A program made the translations under genes and the position numbers. The notes under the pieces are model-generated. The model worked only from the letters and a program-made list of their open reading frames with translations. It ran no database searches and was not told where the DNA came from. A stretch of DNA of 64,000 nucleotides from Microbacterium invictum (GTDB lineage: Bacteria; Actinomycetota; Actinomycetes; Actinomycetales; Microbacteriaceae): positions 1,674,001-1,738,000 of the forward strand of contig NZ_CP139779.1 of the NCBI RefSeq assembly GCF_034421375.1, written 5' to 3'. Of the stretch, positions 1-10,097 are shown one piece after another. Position 1 is the stretch's first letter. Every line of letters starts with the position of its first letter.

Positions 1-816
<816 letters not shown>

Positions 817-850
817 GCATCCGTCTTCCGTTCACCTGAGCATCCCGACC

Positions 851-881
851 CTGGTGGGCCGCGTTCACCGCGGTCCACCAG
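851..881 (+). terminator. Stem-loop terminator after ilvC
   Basis: Thirteen-base-pair stem, CTGGTGGGCCGCG pairing with CGCGGTCCACCAG (one G-U pair), around a TTCA loop. There is no U-run after it, as is common for actinobacterial terminators. The right arm supplies the AGGG just before the GTG start of the next gene. Confidence 0.7.
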
Positions 882-890
882 GGTCGTCTC

Positions 891-3800
891 GTGCGGACGC
901 TCGTGCCCCTCGGGGCCACCTCGCTCCTGATCCCGATCCTCCTCGCCGCCTCCCCGGCTCCAAGCGTGGCTGCCGGCGGCGAGGCCCGGACCGCCGCACC
1001 GGGCGACGTCGTCATCAGCGAGATCACCCACGGCGGGCCCGGTGGTCCCGGCGGTGCGTTCTTCGAGCTGCACAACACCTCCGCCGAATCCGTCTCGCTG
1101 CGGGGCTGGTCGGTGTTCCGATGCGACGAGGACGGACTCCGGGCAAAGGCCTCGAACCCCGAGACCCCTCTCGACCAGATGATCCTCGACTCCGGCGAGC
1201 GATTCGTCGTCGCTCAGATGACGGCCGACCTGACCGCGCCGCCCGACGCGGTGTTCTCGCAGGCGATGTCGACGCGCGGCTTCGGGCTCGTCCTCGTCGC
1301 TCCGGACGGCGAGGTCGCCGACGCCGTCGCCGCATACCCGTCCGGAGGACGGGAGTCCGGTCTCAGCGAGTGCGGTGATGTCGATGTGCCGGTCGCACTC
1401 GCCTGGGCCCTCGGGGAGAGCTGGCAGCGCACCGCGGATGGCGCCTGGATCCGGGGGGCCGCAACGCCCGGCGCGCCACCGAGCGGGGTGGGGACGCGGC
1501 GGGCGCCGGCCGTCGAGATCACCGAGATCGCTGCCGCGGGGCCGGGCGGACACGGCGACGACGTCGTCGAGCTTCACAACGCCGGAGAGGCGCCGGTCGA
1601 TGTCGGCGGATGGCGCCTCTACCGCTGCACGGCTCTCGGCGAGGCCTCGGGCGACACGCTCCAGCATCTCTTCGCCCCCGGTCGATCGATCGGCGCCGGG
1701 GAGCGGATGGTCATCGGCGGCCCGGAGTACCCCGGCACCCCCGACATCCGTACGGAGACGTCGCTCGCCGATCTCGTCTCCGGAGCCCTCCTGGTCGACG
1801 ACGGCGGCCGGCGGGTGGACGGTGTGACCGTGTCGGCGCAGCACGACACGGCCTGCCAGACCGGACCCGCGCGGCTCGACGGGATCCTGGACCATCGGTC
1901 CGGCCAGAGCTGGCAGAAGACCCCGACCGGCGACTGGCTCGTCGCCGGTCGCACGCCCGGCCTGCCGAACGCCACCGTCGATCTGCGGCAGGAAGAGCCG
2001 ACCGTGCCGCCCGCGTCACCCGGAGTCGCTCTGAGCGAGGTCGCCACCGACCCCGCCCTCGCCGTGCCGGGCATCCGGCGGCATGCCTTCGTCGAGCTCG
2101 GCAACTACGCCGACACCGCGCAGGACATCTCCGGGTGGCGGCTCACCGCGTGCACAGCGGACGGGTTCCGGGCCTTCGACGATCTGGCGATAGTTCCGGC
2201 CGGGACGATCCTCGCCCCCGGCGAGACGTGGGTCGCCGTTTTGGCGGGCACCGACGTCGCCGGGGACGCAACCTTCGACACCCCGTTCGCGCTCCACGGC
2301 GCGGGCGTGTGGGTGGAGGACGACCTGGGTCGCCGGGTGGACAGCGTGGGGATCTACCATCGCAACGAGATGGACGAGAGCGTCGAACGGGTGAGCCCGT
2401 GCACGAACGGGCTCGCCCTGGCCACGTTCGCGCCGGATCGGCTTCGCGGGGAGACCTACCAGCGCACGGGGTTCACCGGCAGCGACATGCAGGACTTCGT
2501 CGTCGGGGTCGCGACCCCCGGCGTCATCGACCGGCACCCGAGGGTGGAGCCGGCGTCGCTGGTCGAGGATGCCGTTCGTACCGGCCTTCACTCCGTGGCC
2601 GTTCCGGCTGCACTCGCGGAGTCCCGCTCGACCTGGCGCGAGGGCGGGTCGCGCCAGGGCGCGCCCGCCGAGGTCCGGTGGGCGTTCTCGGGGTCTTCGC
2701 CGGCGCCGCTCGCGACGGTCTCGGCCGACGGCGAGGTGCCCATCGACGACCCAGACGCCCTCCACGGCCGCGACGACGGCTACGACCTGCCCTACGTGCG
2801 CTTCGGGCTCGCGCTCGACCCGGGCGGGGGAGAGGTGAGGTGGTCCGGACGTGTGGTCGGACGCAGCGCGGTCGCCCTGTCGGTGTGGCAGCCGGGCGAT
2901 CGAGCCTGGCGGCTCCTGGACCAGGGGGTCGGCGACCGCACGGCCGCAGGCGCCGAGCCCGACGCGCCCGTGGTTCTCAGCGGTGTGGTGGACGCGGCGG
3001 AGGTGACAGGCGGAGAGGCGCAGATCCTCGTCCAGGTGGTCCCCCGGACCTCGACGATCCCCGCTGCGACCGGACTCGCCGATCCCCAGGACTACGACCT
3101 GGCGCTCTCGCACATCACCGACACCCAGTACCTGTCGGAGAGCTATCCGGAGGTGTACGCCGCCGAGATCGAATGGATCCTCGCCAACGCCGAGTCCCGC
3201 AAGATCGACTTCGCGATCCACACCGGCGATCTGATCCAGAGCTGGGTCGATCCCGATCAGCGCGAAGCACGCGCACGACACGAGTTCGAGATCGCCTCGC
3301 AGCTGCAGGCGGAGCTCGACGCGCAGGTCGCAAACAGCGTTCTGCCGGGCAATCACGACAACAAGCGCGGGCTGACCAACGATCTGTTCAACGAGTACTT
3401 CGGTCCCGACCGGTACGCCGACGCCGGCTGGTACGGCGGGTCGATTGCGCCCGGTGACAACCGGGCGAGCTGGTCGGCCTTCACCGCCGACGGCGCGAGA
3501 TTCGTCGTGGTGAGCCTGCCCTACGCCTATGGCGAGCCCGAGGTCGCCTGGGCGGAGGACGTCGTCGCCGCGCATCCCGACGCGAACGTCGTGATCGCCA
3601 CCCACGAGCACGTCACGCCCAAGGGCCACGGCGGACCGGCGGCCCGGTCGAATTCCTCGCGGTGGCTGTCTCACGCCGACATGCTGTGGGAGCGGGTGAT
3701 CGCTCCGAACCGCAACGTCGTGCTCGTCCTGTCCGGTCACTTCCACGGGATCGGTGCGATCGTGACCGAGGATGCCGGGGGGATCCCCGGTCACACCGTG

Positions 3801-4133
3801 GTCGAGGCGGTCGCCGACTACCAGGAGTTCCGCACACCCACCGGGGAGCGCGCCACGGGTTTCCAGCGACTGCTCCAGATCGATCTCGCGGGAGGGATGC
3901 TGGCGGTGGACACGTTCTCCGTCACCCTCGACGCTTCGGCGAGTCATCCCTTCGATTACACCCAGTTCGTCCCGGACAACGGCACCGACGGCATCCACTC
4001 CAACGAGCGTCCGTGGAACGTGCTCGACCGCGGCCTGCAGAATCGCTACACCGCGGTCGACGACGAATTCGCCGTCCCACTCAGCCTGCAGTACCCCAAA
4101 GGCGTGCACACCGCGGCGGTCACGGTCGGCTGA
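891..4133 (+). CDS. Secreted lamin-tail-domain metallophosphoesterase
   Basis: A 1080-residue exported protein. Residues 1-28 look like a signal peptide (Arg, hydrophobic core, SVAA). Three lamin-tail-like beta modules follow at about 35-190, 205-365 and 378-545, each opening with an ISE/ITE/LSE-type strand and VELHN/VELGN-like segment and closing with SWQ/TYQ-RT-like and TPG motifs. A linker leads to a calcineurin-like metallophosphoesterase domain from about residue 735, with metal and catalytic motifs DTQ (D744), GDL, GNHD (820-823), THEH and GHFHG all intact. No LPxTG or C-terminal membrane anchor is visible, so it is probably released or bound non-covalently. The GTG start has only a weak AGGG that lies inside the ilvC terminator. 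The substrate cannot be told; phosphodiester or nucleotide is inferred from the family. Confidence 0.85.
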   Translation: MRTLVPLGATSLLIPILLAASPAPSVAAGGEARTAAPGDVVISEITHGGPGGPGGAFFELHNTSAESVSLRGWSVFRCDEDGLRAKASNPETPLDQMILDSGERFVVAQMTADLTAPPDAVFSQAMSTRGFGLVLVAPDGEVADAVAAYPSGGRESGLSECGDVDVPVALAWALGESWQRTADGAWIRGAATPGAPPSGVGTRRAPAVEITEIAAAGPGGHGDDVVELHNAGEAPVDVGGWRLYRCTALGEASGDTLQHLFAPGRSIGAGERMVIGGPEYPGTPDIRTETSLADLVSGALLVDDGGRRVDGVTVSAQHDTACQTGPARLDGILDHRSGQSWQKTPTGDWLVAGRTPGLPNATVDLRQEEPTVPPASPGVALSEVATDPALAVPGIRRHAFVELGNYADTAQDISGWRLTACTADGFRAFDDLAIVPAGTILAPGETWVAVLAGTDVAGDATFDTPFALHGAGVWVEDDLGRRVDSVGIYHRNEMDESVERVSPCTNGLALATFAPDRLRGETYQRTGFTGSDMQDFVVGVATPGVIDRHPRVEPASLVEDAVRTGLHSVAVPAALAESRSTWREGGSRQGAPAEVRWAFSGSSPAPLATVSADGEVPIDDPDALHGRDDGYDLPYVRFGLALDPGGGEVRWSGRVVGRSAVALSVWQPGDRAWRLLDQGVGDRTAAGAEPDAPVVLSGVVDAAEVTGGEAQILVQVVPRTSTIPAATGLADPQDYDLALSHITDTQYLSESYPEVYAAEIEWILANAESRKIDFAIHTGDLIQSWVDPDQREARARHEFEIASQLQAELDAQVANSVLPGNHDNKRGLTNDLFNEYFGPDRYADAGWYGGSIAPGDNRASWSAFTADGARFVVVSLPYAYGEPEVAWAEDVVAAHPDANVVIATHEHVTPKGHGGPAARSNSSRWLSHADMLWERVIAPNRNVVLVLSGHFHGIGAIVTEDAGGIPGHTVVEAVADYQEFRTPTGERATGFQRLLQIDLAGGMLAVDTFSVTLDASASHPFDYTQFVPDNGTDGIHSNERPWNVLDRGLQNRYTAVDDEFAVPLSLQYPKGVHTAAVTVG

Positions 4134-4144
4134 CCCCGGGCCGA

Positions 4145-4150
4145 TACGCT
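4145..4150 (+). promoter_or_regulatory. -10 element TACGCT of leaderless start at 4157
   Basis: TACGCT ends 6 bases before GTG 4157, which is directly followed by ATG 4160. There is no Shine-Dalgarno sequence. Confidence 0.55.
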
Positions 4151-4156
4151 GGACCG

Positions 4157-4720
4157 GTGATGTCACGCGACGAGGATGCGTTCCGGTGGGAGGGCGACGA
4201 CGACCCCGCCCCGGTCGACCCGCCCGCCGCGACCGCGGGCGCCGCGACCGCCCTGCCGCCGGGGTACCGCGCGGTCGGGAAGGGAAGCGACGGACTTCCC
4301 CCGGAGACGTCGCCCAAGATCCCGCCGGAGACAGCGTCGGAGACGCCCGCGCGCGTGCCCGCGGACGACGAGCCCGCAGAGGACACCGCGCCCGGCGGAA
4401 TGGGCAACGCGTCGCTCATCGCCCTAGGAATCCTCGGCGGGGTGTACCTGCTCTTCTCGATCGGCTGGCTCATCGGCGGCCTCCGCGTCCACGGCATCGC
4501 CTCGTTCCTTGTCTCGGGCGACGGGATCGCGCCGCCGGTGTGGACCACGGGCAACGCTGCCGCAGTCGGGCTCGCGGTCGCCGCTCCCGCGCTGTGGTTC
4601 ACCGCGGTGTACACGCTCACCCGCCGCTCCGCGTCGTGGCTGCGCTGGGTGCTGCTGGCGGCCGGTGTCGTCCTGCTCGTCCCGTGGCCGTTCATCGTGG
4701 TGGGAGCCTTCGGATCATGA
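4157..4720 (+). CDS. Small multi-span membrane protein with disordered N-terminus
   Basis: 187 residues, function not recognised. The first ~90 residues are acidic and rich in Pro, Ala and Glu with no fold visible. After that come three hydrophobic segments (about 93-115, 133-155 and 164-185), so this is an integral membrane protein with a long cytoplasmic tail. The start is either GTG 4157 or ATG 4160; the TACGCT hexamer 6 bases upstream favours a leaderless GTG. Its stop overlaps the ATG of the next membrane protein in ATGA, so the two are translationally coupled and probably act together. Confidence 0.7.
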   Translation: MMSRDEDAFRWEGDDDPAPVDPPAATAGAATALPPGYRAVGKGSDGLPPETSPKIPPETASETPARVPADDEPAEDTAPGGMGNASLIALGILGGVYLLFSIGWLIGGLRVHGIASFLVSGDGIAPPVWTTGNAAAVGLAVAAPALWFTAVYTLTRRSASWLRWVLLAAGVVLLVPWPFIVVGAFGS

Positions 4721-5064
4721 GCACCGCAGCCACCGCCACCCCCGCCCGCCGGCGACCGGTCTGGGTGACCGTCGCCGTCAGCGGCGCCTTCGGGCTCTTC
4801 TACGCCTACGTGGTCTGGAACGCCGTGACCCTCCTCGTCGCCCAGGCCTCGGGTCCGCTCGGCCTCAATGCGCTCGGCTGGGCGGTGCTCGGGCTCGCGA
4901 TCGTCTTCCCGATCGTCGCCTTCGGCGTGGCGTTCGCGGTCGGAGCCCGCCGGGCGATCGGCGAGTTCGCACTCGTGATGCTCGTCGGCCTCGCCGTGGT
5001 GGCCGTGCTGTGGGTGAACGTGCTGGCCTACGCCTACACGTACGGAGCGCAGCTCCTGGGCTGA
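4717..5064 (+). CDS. Small four-helix membrane protein
   Basis: 115 residues with a short basic N-terminus (PARRRPVW) and about three to four hydrophobic helices covering nearly the whole chain. It starts inside the stop codon of the preceding membrane protein (ATGA overlap), so it is made from the same mRNA. I do not recognise a catalytic motif; the pair may be a small membrane complex, which is inference only. It ends TGA 134 bases before serA. Confidence 0.7.
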   Translation: MSTAATATPARRRPVWVTVAVSGAFGLFYAYVVWNAVTLLVAQASGPLGLNALGWAVLGLAIVFPIVAFGVAFAVGARRAIGEFALVMLVGLAVVAVLWVNVLAYAYTYGAQLLG

Positions 5065-5112
5065 TGCGTTCGGCGCGTCGTCACACGGTCGGAGGGCTCG
5101 GACCACCCGCGA

Positions 5113-5118
5113 TAGGCT
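5113..5118 (+). promoter_or_regulatory. Candidate -10 element (TAGGCT) of serA
   Basis: TAGGCT lies 80 bases before the serA GTG. Transcription would start near 5125 and give a leader of about 75 bases. A small GC hairpin (CCCGCC/GGCGGG, 5127-5146) sits at the very 5' end of that leader. Confidence 0.4.
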
Positions 5119-5198
5119 GACACCTGCCCGCCCCTCGTGCGGCGGGACTTCCCTCAGCCGCTCGTCGCCGCTCGCGCCCGCACCGAAGGTCTGCCCCT

Positions 5199-6803
5199 GT
5201 GTCGAAGCCCGTCGTCCTGATCGCCGAACAGCTCTCGCCCGCCACGATCGACGCCCTCGGGCCCGATTTCGACGTCCGTCACGTCGACGGCACCGACCGC
5301 CCGGCACTCCTGGCCGCCCTCGCCGACGCCCGCGCGGTGCTCGTCCGCTCCGCCACCCGCATCGACGCCGAGGCGCTGGCCGCCGCTCCCGACCTCAAGG
5401 TCGTGGCCCGTGCCGGTGTGGGCCTGGACAACGTCGACATCAAGGCCGCGACCGCGCAGGGCGTGATGGTCGTGAACGCACCGACCTCCAACGTCATCTC
5501 CGCGGCCGAGCTCACCGTCGGCCACATCCTGAGCCTTGCTCGTCGCATCCCCGCCGCCCACGCCTCCCTCGCCGCCGGCCAGTGGAAGCGGAGCGCCTTC
5601 ACCGGCGTCGAGCTCTTCGAGAAGACCGTGGGCATCTTCGGCCTCGGCCGGATCGGGGCGCTGGTGGCCGAGCGCCTCCGCGCCTTCGGCGTACGCGTGG
5701 TCGGATACGACCCGTACGTCACGCCCGCCCGTGCGCAGCAGCTGGGGGTCGAGCTCCTCGCCTTCGACGAGGTGCTCCGCCAGAGCGACGCCATCACCGT
5801 CCACATGCCGAAGACTCCCGAGACCACGGGCATGATCGGGGCCGAGCAGCTCGGGCTGATGAAGCCCTCCGCGTACGTCGTCAACGTCGCTCGCGGTGGT
5901 CTCATCGACGAGGACGCCCTCTTCACCGCACTGACGACCGGGGTGGTCGCCGGCGCCGGGCTCGATGTCTTCACCACCGAGCCGCCCGCCGCCGACTCCG
6001 TCGCCGCGCGCCTGGTGGCCCTTCCCCACGTCGTCGCCACTCCGCACCTGGGGGCGAGCACGGAGGAGGCGCAGGAGAAGGCGGGGGTCTCGGTCGCACG
6101 ATCGGTCAAGCTCGCGCTCGAGGGCGACCTCGTGCCCGACGCGGTCAACGTCGCCGGGGGAGTGATCGACCCGTTCGTGCGCCCCGGCATCGCGCTCGTC
6201 GAGCAGCTCGGGCAGTTCTTCACCGCCCTGGCGCACGGCGCGCTGACCAGTCTCGACATCGAGGTTCGCGGGGAGCTCGCCGCGTACGACGTCAGCGTCT
6301 ACCGGCTCGCTGCGCTGAAGGGCATCTTCACGAACATCGTCAGCGAGAACGTCTCGTACGTCAACGCCCCTCTGTTCGCCGAGCAGCGCGGCATCGAAGT
6401 GCGGTTGATCGTGGAGGCGGAGAGCCCCCTCTACCGAAACATCACGGTCCTGCGGGGCACGCTCTCGGACGGCACGGTGCTCACCGTCGCCGGCACGCTC
6501 GCCGGCACGCGGATGATCCCGAAGGTCGTCGGCATCAACGGATACGACATCGAAGTCGCGATCGCGCGACACCACCTCGTGATGAGGTACGCCGATCGTC
6601 CCGGCATCGTGGCGATCTACGGCAAGCACCTCGGCGACGCCGACATCAACATCGAGGCGCTCCAGGTCGCACAGCCCGACAGCACGGGACGTGCGCTGAG
6701 CGTGCTCACCGTCGACTCGCCGGTCCCCGACGAGATCCTCGACGAGATGCGTCGCGCGACCGGCGCCGACCTCTTCCGCCAGATCGACATCACCGGGTCC
6801 TGA
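5199..6803 (+). CDS. serA: D-3-phosphoglycerate dehydrogenase
   Basis: NAD-dependent oxidation of 3-phosphoglycerate, the entry step to serine. The 534 residues fit the long actinobacterial form: substrate-binding and nucleotide-binding domains (GIFGLGRIGA as the Rossmann loop, RAGVGLDNVD, NVARGGLIDE, and the catalytic His in TPHLGASTEEAQ), then an intervening ASB domain (about 315-450), then a C-terminal ACT domain starting at HHLVMRYADRPGIV (about 452-534), where serine would bind in feedback inhibition. The start is GTG; a GAAGG lies about 10 bases upstream. It converges on the TetR gene with only 12 bases between the two stops. Confidence 0.96.
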   Translation: MSKPVVLIAEQLSPATIDALGPDFDVRHVDGTDRPALLAALADARAVLVRSATRIDAEALAAAPDLKVVARAGVGLDNVDIKAATAQGVMVVNAPTSNVISAAELTVGHILSLARRIPAAHASLAAGQWKRSAFTGVELFEKTVGIFGLGRIGALVAERLRAFGVRVVGYDPYVTPARAQQLGVELLAFDEVLRQSDAITVHMPKTPETTGMIGAEQLGLMKPSAYVVNVARGGLIDEDALFTALTTGVVAGAGLDVFTTEPPAADSVAARLVALPHVVATPHLGASTEEAQEKAGVSVARSVKLALEGDLVPDAVNVAGGVIDPFVRPGIALVEQLGQFFTALAHGALTSLDIEVRGELAAYDVSVYRLAALKGIFTNIVSENVSYVNAPLFAEQRGIEVRLIVEAESPLYRNITVLRGTLSDGTVLTVAGTLAGTRMIPKVVGINGYDIEVAIARHHLVMRYADRPGIVAIYGKHLGDADINIEALQVAQPDSTGRALSVLTVDSPVPDEILDEMRRATGADLFRQIDITGS

Positions 6804-6815
6804 ACCGGGATCGGC

Positions 6816-7361
6816 TCACACCCCCGCGGCGCGCTCCACGAGCACCACGAGGGCATCGAGCGCGCTGCCACGCGGCGTCGGCCCGGGGACGTTCCCGCCG
6901 CCGAGGGCGTTGTTGAAGTAGAGGCCGTCGCTGACGAGCATCACCAGATCGAGGGCGGCGGCGTCGCGCGTGTGCGGGCGCAGCACATCGGCCCACTTCG
7001 CCCGGACATCGCGCAGCGCTTCACTGGCCGCGGCGTTCCCGCCCTGCGCAAGCCGTGCCACCGCGAGGAGCGCGCGGTCGAGGGCATCGTCGTTCATGAC
7101 CGACGTGCGGAGGAAGTACGCGATGGGCCCCTCGGGCGCCGCGGCGGTGGCGGCGACGTCTGCGTCGACGAGTGCGTGGAGCCGCTCGAGCAGCGCCTGC
7201 TCGAGGGCCTCCTTCGTGGCGAAGTGGTACAGTAGTCCGCCCTTGGACACTCCCGCCCCCCGAGCGGTGGCGTCCAGAGTCGATCCGCGTTCGCCCTCGC
7301 CGATGAGCAGCGCCTCGAACGCGTCGAGGACCTTCTCGCGGGCGAGGGGCGGTCTGCTCAT
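6816..7361 (-). CDS. TetR-family repressor of the adjacent MFS gene
   Basis: 181 residues. The N-terminal helix-turn-helix is plain (STLDATARGAGVSKGGLLYHF, about residues 27-47, then TKEALEQALLERL), followed by an all-helical ligand domain. It is divergent from a DHA2-type exporter, with a 22-bp palindrome in the 63-base gap covering the exporter promoter, so the usual model of a drug-responsive local repressor applies. The hexamer TACGAT ends 7 bases before its ATG on the minus strand and no Shine-Dalgarno is visible, which suggests a leaderless mRNA. The inducing ligand cannot be told from sequence. Confidence 0.9.
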   Translation of the reverse strand: MSRPPLAREKVLDAFEALLIGEGERGSTLDATARGAGVSKGGLLYHFATKEALEQALLERLHALVDADVAATAAAPEGPIAYFLRTSVMNDDALDRALLAVARLAQGGNAAASEALRDVRAKWADVLRPHTRDAAALDLVMLVSDGLYFNNALGGGNVPGPTPRGSALDALVVLVERAAGV

Positions 7362-7368
7362 GGCCTCG

Positions 7369-7374
7369 ATCGTA
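7369..7374 (-). promoter_or_regulatory. -10 element TACGAT of the TetR gene (leaderless)
   Basis: Read on the minus strand, TACGAT ends 7 bases before ATG 7361. Its position means a repressor bound at 7401-7422 would sit near the -35 region of this gene. Confidence 0.5.
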
Positions 7375-7398
7375 TCGACGGGTCGGGTAGGATTCTGA

Positions 7399-7404
7399 TA
7401 CTAT
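7399..7404 (+). promoter_or_regulatory. -10 element TACTAT of the MFS exporter
   Basis: TACTAT predicts a transcript start near 7411, inside the palindrome 7401-7422. Repressor binding there would block RNA polymerase directly. Confidence 0.5.
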
Positions 7405-7422
7405 ACCGACCGGACGGTATAG
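7401..7422. promoter_or_regulatory. TetR operator palindrome
   Basis: 22-bp inverted repeat with arms CTATACCG and CGGTATAG around ACCGGA. It lies between the divergent tetR and MFS genes and overlaps the MFS -10 element, the normal arrangement for autoregulation plus efflux control. Confidence 0.75.
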
Positions 7423-7424
7423 AA

Positions 7425-8963
7425 ATGATGACACTCACGCAGGAGATCGAACTCGCCGACGCCGCAGGCAGGCGGGTGGGCTGGCGCGGCTGGGCCGCGC
7501 TCGTCGTCCTGATGCTTCCCGTGCTGCTCGTCTCGGTCGACAACACGGTGCTGAGCTTCGCGCTCCCCGCGATCTCGTCCGATCTGGCTCCCTCCAGCAC
7601 GCAGCAGCTGTGGATCATCGACGCCTACCCGTTGGTGCTCGCGGGACTGCTGGTGACGATGGGGACCCTCGGCGACCGGTTCGGTCGCCGAGGGTTGCTG
7701 CTGCTCGGCGCCACAGGATTCGCGACCGTCTCGGCGCTCGCAGCCTTCGCGCCGAGTGCCGAGTGGCTGATCGCCGCACGCGCGGGCATGGGCGTCTTCG
7801 GCGCCATGCTGATGCCTTCGACCCTGTCACTGCTGCGGAGCATCTTCACCGATCGCGACCAGCGTCGCTTCGCCATCGCCGTGTGGGCATCGATGTTCTC
7901 CGCCGGCGCGGCGCTCGGACCGATCGTCGGCGGCATCCTCCTCGAGCACTTCTCGTGGGGATCGGTGTTCCTCCTCGCCGTCCCCGTGCTGATCCCGCTG
8001 CTGATCCTCGCCCCGATCCTCGTTCCCGAGAGTCGCGACCCGGATCCGGGTCGCATCGACCCCGTGAGCATCGCGCTGTCCCTCGCCACGATGGTGCCCG
8101 TCGTGTACGGCATCAAGGAGCTCGCCGTGCACGGCCTCACCGGGCCCGCGCCCCTCCTCATCCTCGTGGGCATCGGGTTCGGCGTGCTCTTCGTGCGGCG
8201 CCAGCTCCGCGTGCGGAACCCGATGCTCGACATGCGCCTGTTCCGCGTCGGCACCTTCAGCGGCGCGCTCGCGGTGAACCTCCTCAGCGTCGTCGGCCTC
8301 GTCGGGTTCCTGTTCTTCGTCGCCCAGCACCTCCAGCTGGTCCTGGGCCTCTCGCCGCTGGAGTCGGGCCTCGCCCTCGTCCCGGGCCTCGCGGCGATGA
8401 TCGCAGCGGGCCTGACGGTCGTTCCGATCGCCAAGCGCGTCGCTCCGCGTGTCGTCGTGCCGGCGGCGCTGGCGTTCTCGGTGCTCGGGTACCTTCTCAT
8501 CGCCGCGGCGGGGGACCAGACCGGTCCGGCGCTTCTCATCGGAGCCTTCATCGCGCTCGGAATGGGGATCGGAGCAGCCGAGACGGTGTCCAACGAGCTC
8601 ATCCTGGCCAGCGCGCCGCCGGCGAAGGCCGGCGCCGCGAGCGCGGTCTCCGAAACGGCGTACGAACTCGGCGCGGTGCTCGGAACGACGCTGCTGGGTG
8701 GTCTGCTGACGGCGCTCTACCGGTCGAACCTTGTACTTCCCGACGGTGTCCCGGCGGCGGTGGCCTCCGACGCCGAGGAGACCCTGGCCGGGGCGATGCA
8801 GGCGGCCGCCGACCTCGGCGGCTCGGTCGGGGAGGCCGTGCAGGAGGCGGCGGCACAGGCGTTCTCGGCGGGAGTCGGCGTCACCGCGCTGATCGGCGCG
8901 GGGCTGGTCGTTCTCGCGGCGATCGTCGCGGCCACTACTCTGAAGGGATCCCGCGCCTCGTGA
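7425..8963 (+). CDS. MFS drug exporter, DHA2 (14-helix) type
   Basis: 512 residues with about 14 hydrophobic helices. The first helix contains the DHA2-type [12 protein letters not shown], and loop 2-3 has [10 protein letters not shown], the motif A of drug:proton antiporters. It is expected to export a toxic compound using the proton gradient. The gene starts only 3 bases after the TetR operator; the ATG has no Shine-Dalgarno, and two ATGs in a row (7425 and 7428) are possible starts. The C-terminal ~80 residues include a helical insert ([19 protein letters not shown]) before the last helix, seen in QacA-like proteins. Substrate unknown. Confidence 0.9.
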   Translation: MMTLTQEIELADAAGRRVGWRGWAALVVLMLPVLLVSVDNTVLSFALPAISSDLAPSSTQQLWIIDAYPLVLAGLLVTMGTLGDRFGRRGLLLLGATGFATVSALAAFAPSAEWLIAARAGMGVFGAMLMPSTLSLLRSIFTDRDQRRFAIAVWASMFSAGAALGPIVGGILLEHFSWGSVFLLAVPVLIPLLILAPILVPESRDPDPGRIDPVSIALSLATMVPVVYGIKELAVHGLTGPAPLLILVGIGFGVLFVRRQLRVRNPMLDMRLFRVGTFSGALAVNLLSVVGLVGFLFFVAQHLQLVLGLSPLESGLALVPGLAAMIAAGLTVVPIAKRVAPRVVVPAALAFSVLGYLLIAAAGDQTGPALLIGAFIALGMGIGAAETVSNELILASAPPAKAGAASAVSETAYELGAVLGTTLLGGLLTALYRSNLVLPDGVPAAVASDAEETLAGAMQAAADLGGSVGEAVQEAAAQAFSAGVGVTALIGAGLVVLAAIVAATTLKGSRAS

Positions 8964-8985
8964 CCGACTCGTTCGTCGGACGAGG
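8956..8985 (+). terminator. Weak stem-loop after the MFS gene
   Basis: CCTCGT and CCGA pair with TCGG and ACGAGG, with a two-base bulge and no U-run. It begins in the stop-codon region of the MFS gene and ends 22 bases before the leuB start; it may only partly block read-through. Confidence 0.35.
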
Positions 8986-9006
8986 CTTCCGATGAACAGG
9001 AGTGCG

Positions 9007-10059
9007 ATGTCGCGTGTGGTGAAACTGGCCGTCATCCCCGGAGACGGAATCGGCCCGGAGGTCGTCGCCGAGGCGGAGAAGGTGCTCGACGCCGTCACGG
9101 CGGGCGGCGACGTGCGGTTCGACAAGACGCGATTCTCCCTCGGTGCCGGACGCTACCTCGACACCGGCGACACGCTCACCGACGATGATCTCGCGGCCGT
9201 CGCCGGTCACGACGCCATCCTGCTCGGTGCCGTCGGAGGTGTGCCGGGCGATCCCCGGCTCAAGGACGCCAACATCGAGCGGGGACTGCTGCTGAAGCTC
9301 CGCTTCGAGCTCGACCACTATGTGAACCTCCGGCCGTCCAAGACGTATCCCGGTTCGGTGACGCCCCTGGCGGACCCGGGCGAGATCGACTTCGTCGTCG
9401 TCAGGGAGGGCACCGAGGGTCCCTACGTCGGTAACGGCGGGGCGATCCGTCGCGGCACACCGCAGGAGGTCGCAAACGAGACCTCGGTCAACACCGCCTT
9501 CGGCGTCGAGCGGGTCGTACGCTACGCCTTCGAGCTCGCCGAGCGCCGCTCGAGACGGGTGACCTGGGTGCACAAGACCAACGTGCTCGTCCACGCCGGG
9601 GCGATCTGGCAGCGCATCGTCCGGGAGGTCGCCGCGGAGCATCCCGATGTCGCCGTAGACTATCTGCACGTCGACGCGGCCACCATCTTCCTGGTCACGA
9701 ACCCCCGCCGTTTCGACGTCATCGTCACCGACAACCTCTTCGGCGACATCCTCACCGATCTGGCCGGTGCCGTCACCGGGGGAATCGGTCTCGCCGCCTC
9801 CGGGAACATCAATCCCGACGGCGCCTTCCCGTCGATGTTCGAGCCGGTGCACGGATCGGCGCCCGACATCGCGGGGCAGCACCGGGCCGACCCGACGGCG
9901 GCCATCCTCTCCGTCGCGCTGATGCTGGATCACCTCGGCCTCGGCACCGAATCGCTCCGCGTGACCCGCGCGGTCGAGGAGGACATCGCCGCTCGCACCG
10001 GCGCAGCCCGTACAACCCCGCGGATCGGCGACGACATCGTCGCACGCCTCCAGGCGTAA
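9007..10059 (+). CDS. leuB: 3-isopropylmalate dehydrogenase
   Basis: NAD-dependent oxidative decarboxylation of 3-isopropylmalate in leucine synthesis. From ATG 9007 the protein has 350 residues, the normal length. Motifs in order: [22 protein letters not shown], the substrate region [20 protein letters not shown] with the catalytic Lys, [13 protein letters not shown] with metal ligands, and [12 protein letters not shown]. An upstream in-frame ATG (8992) would add MNRSA, but AGGAG at 8998-9002 fits ATG 9007, although the spacing is short. leuB is next to ilvE and far from leuCD, as is usual in this group. Confidence 0.96.
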   Translation: MSRVVKLAVIPGDGIGPEVVAEAEKVLDAVTAGGDVRFDKTRFSLGAGRYLDTGDTLTDDDLAAVAGHDAILLGAVGGVPGDPRLKDANIERGLLLKLRFELDHYVNLRPSKTYPGSVTPLADPGEIDFVVVREGTEGPYVGNGGAIRRGTPQEVANETSVNTAFGVERVVRYAFELAERRSRRVTWVHKTNVLVHAGAIWQRIVREVAAEHPDVAVDYLHVDAATIFLVTNPRRFDVIVTDNLFGDILTDLAGAVTGGIGLAASGNINPDGAFPSMFEPVHGSAPDIAGQHRADPTAAILSVALMLDHLGLGTESLRVTRAVEEDIAARTGAARTTPRIGDDIVARLQA

Positions 10060-10062
10060 CCT
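10057..10062 (+). promoter_or_regulatory. Candidate -10 element TAACCT of ilvE
   Basis: TAACCT includes the leuB stop codon and would start transcription near 10069, leaving a ~29-base leader with CAGGA before the ilvE ATG. Confidence 0.35.
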
Positions 10063-10097
10063 GGACACCTCCGCGCCACACACCTCAGGATGCTCAG

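Noticed and set aside
2016..4166. 716-codon frame antisense to the phosphoesterase gene
   Set aside because: No recognisable protein; the plus-strand gene has signal peptide and all catalytic motifs.
8964..9006. T-box or leucine leader before leuB
   Set aside because: The gap is under 50 bases with only a weak stem; no specifier or run of Leu codons is present.
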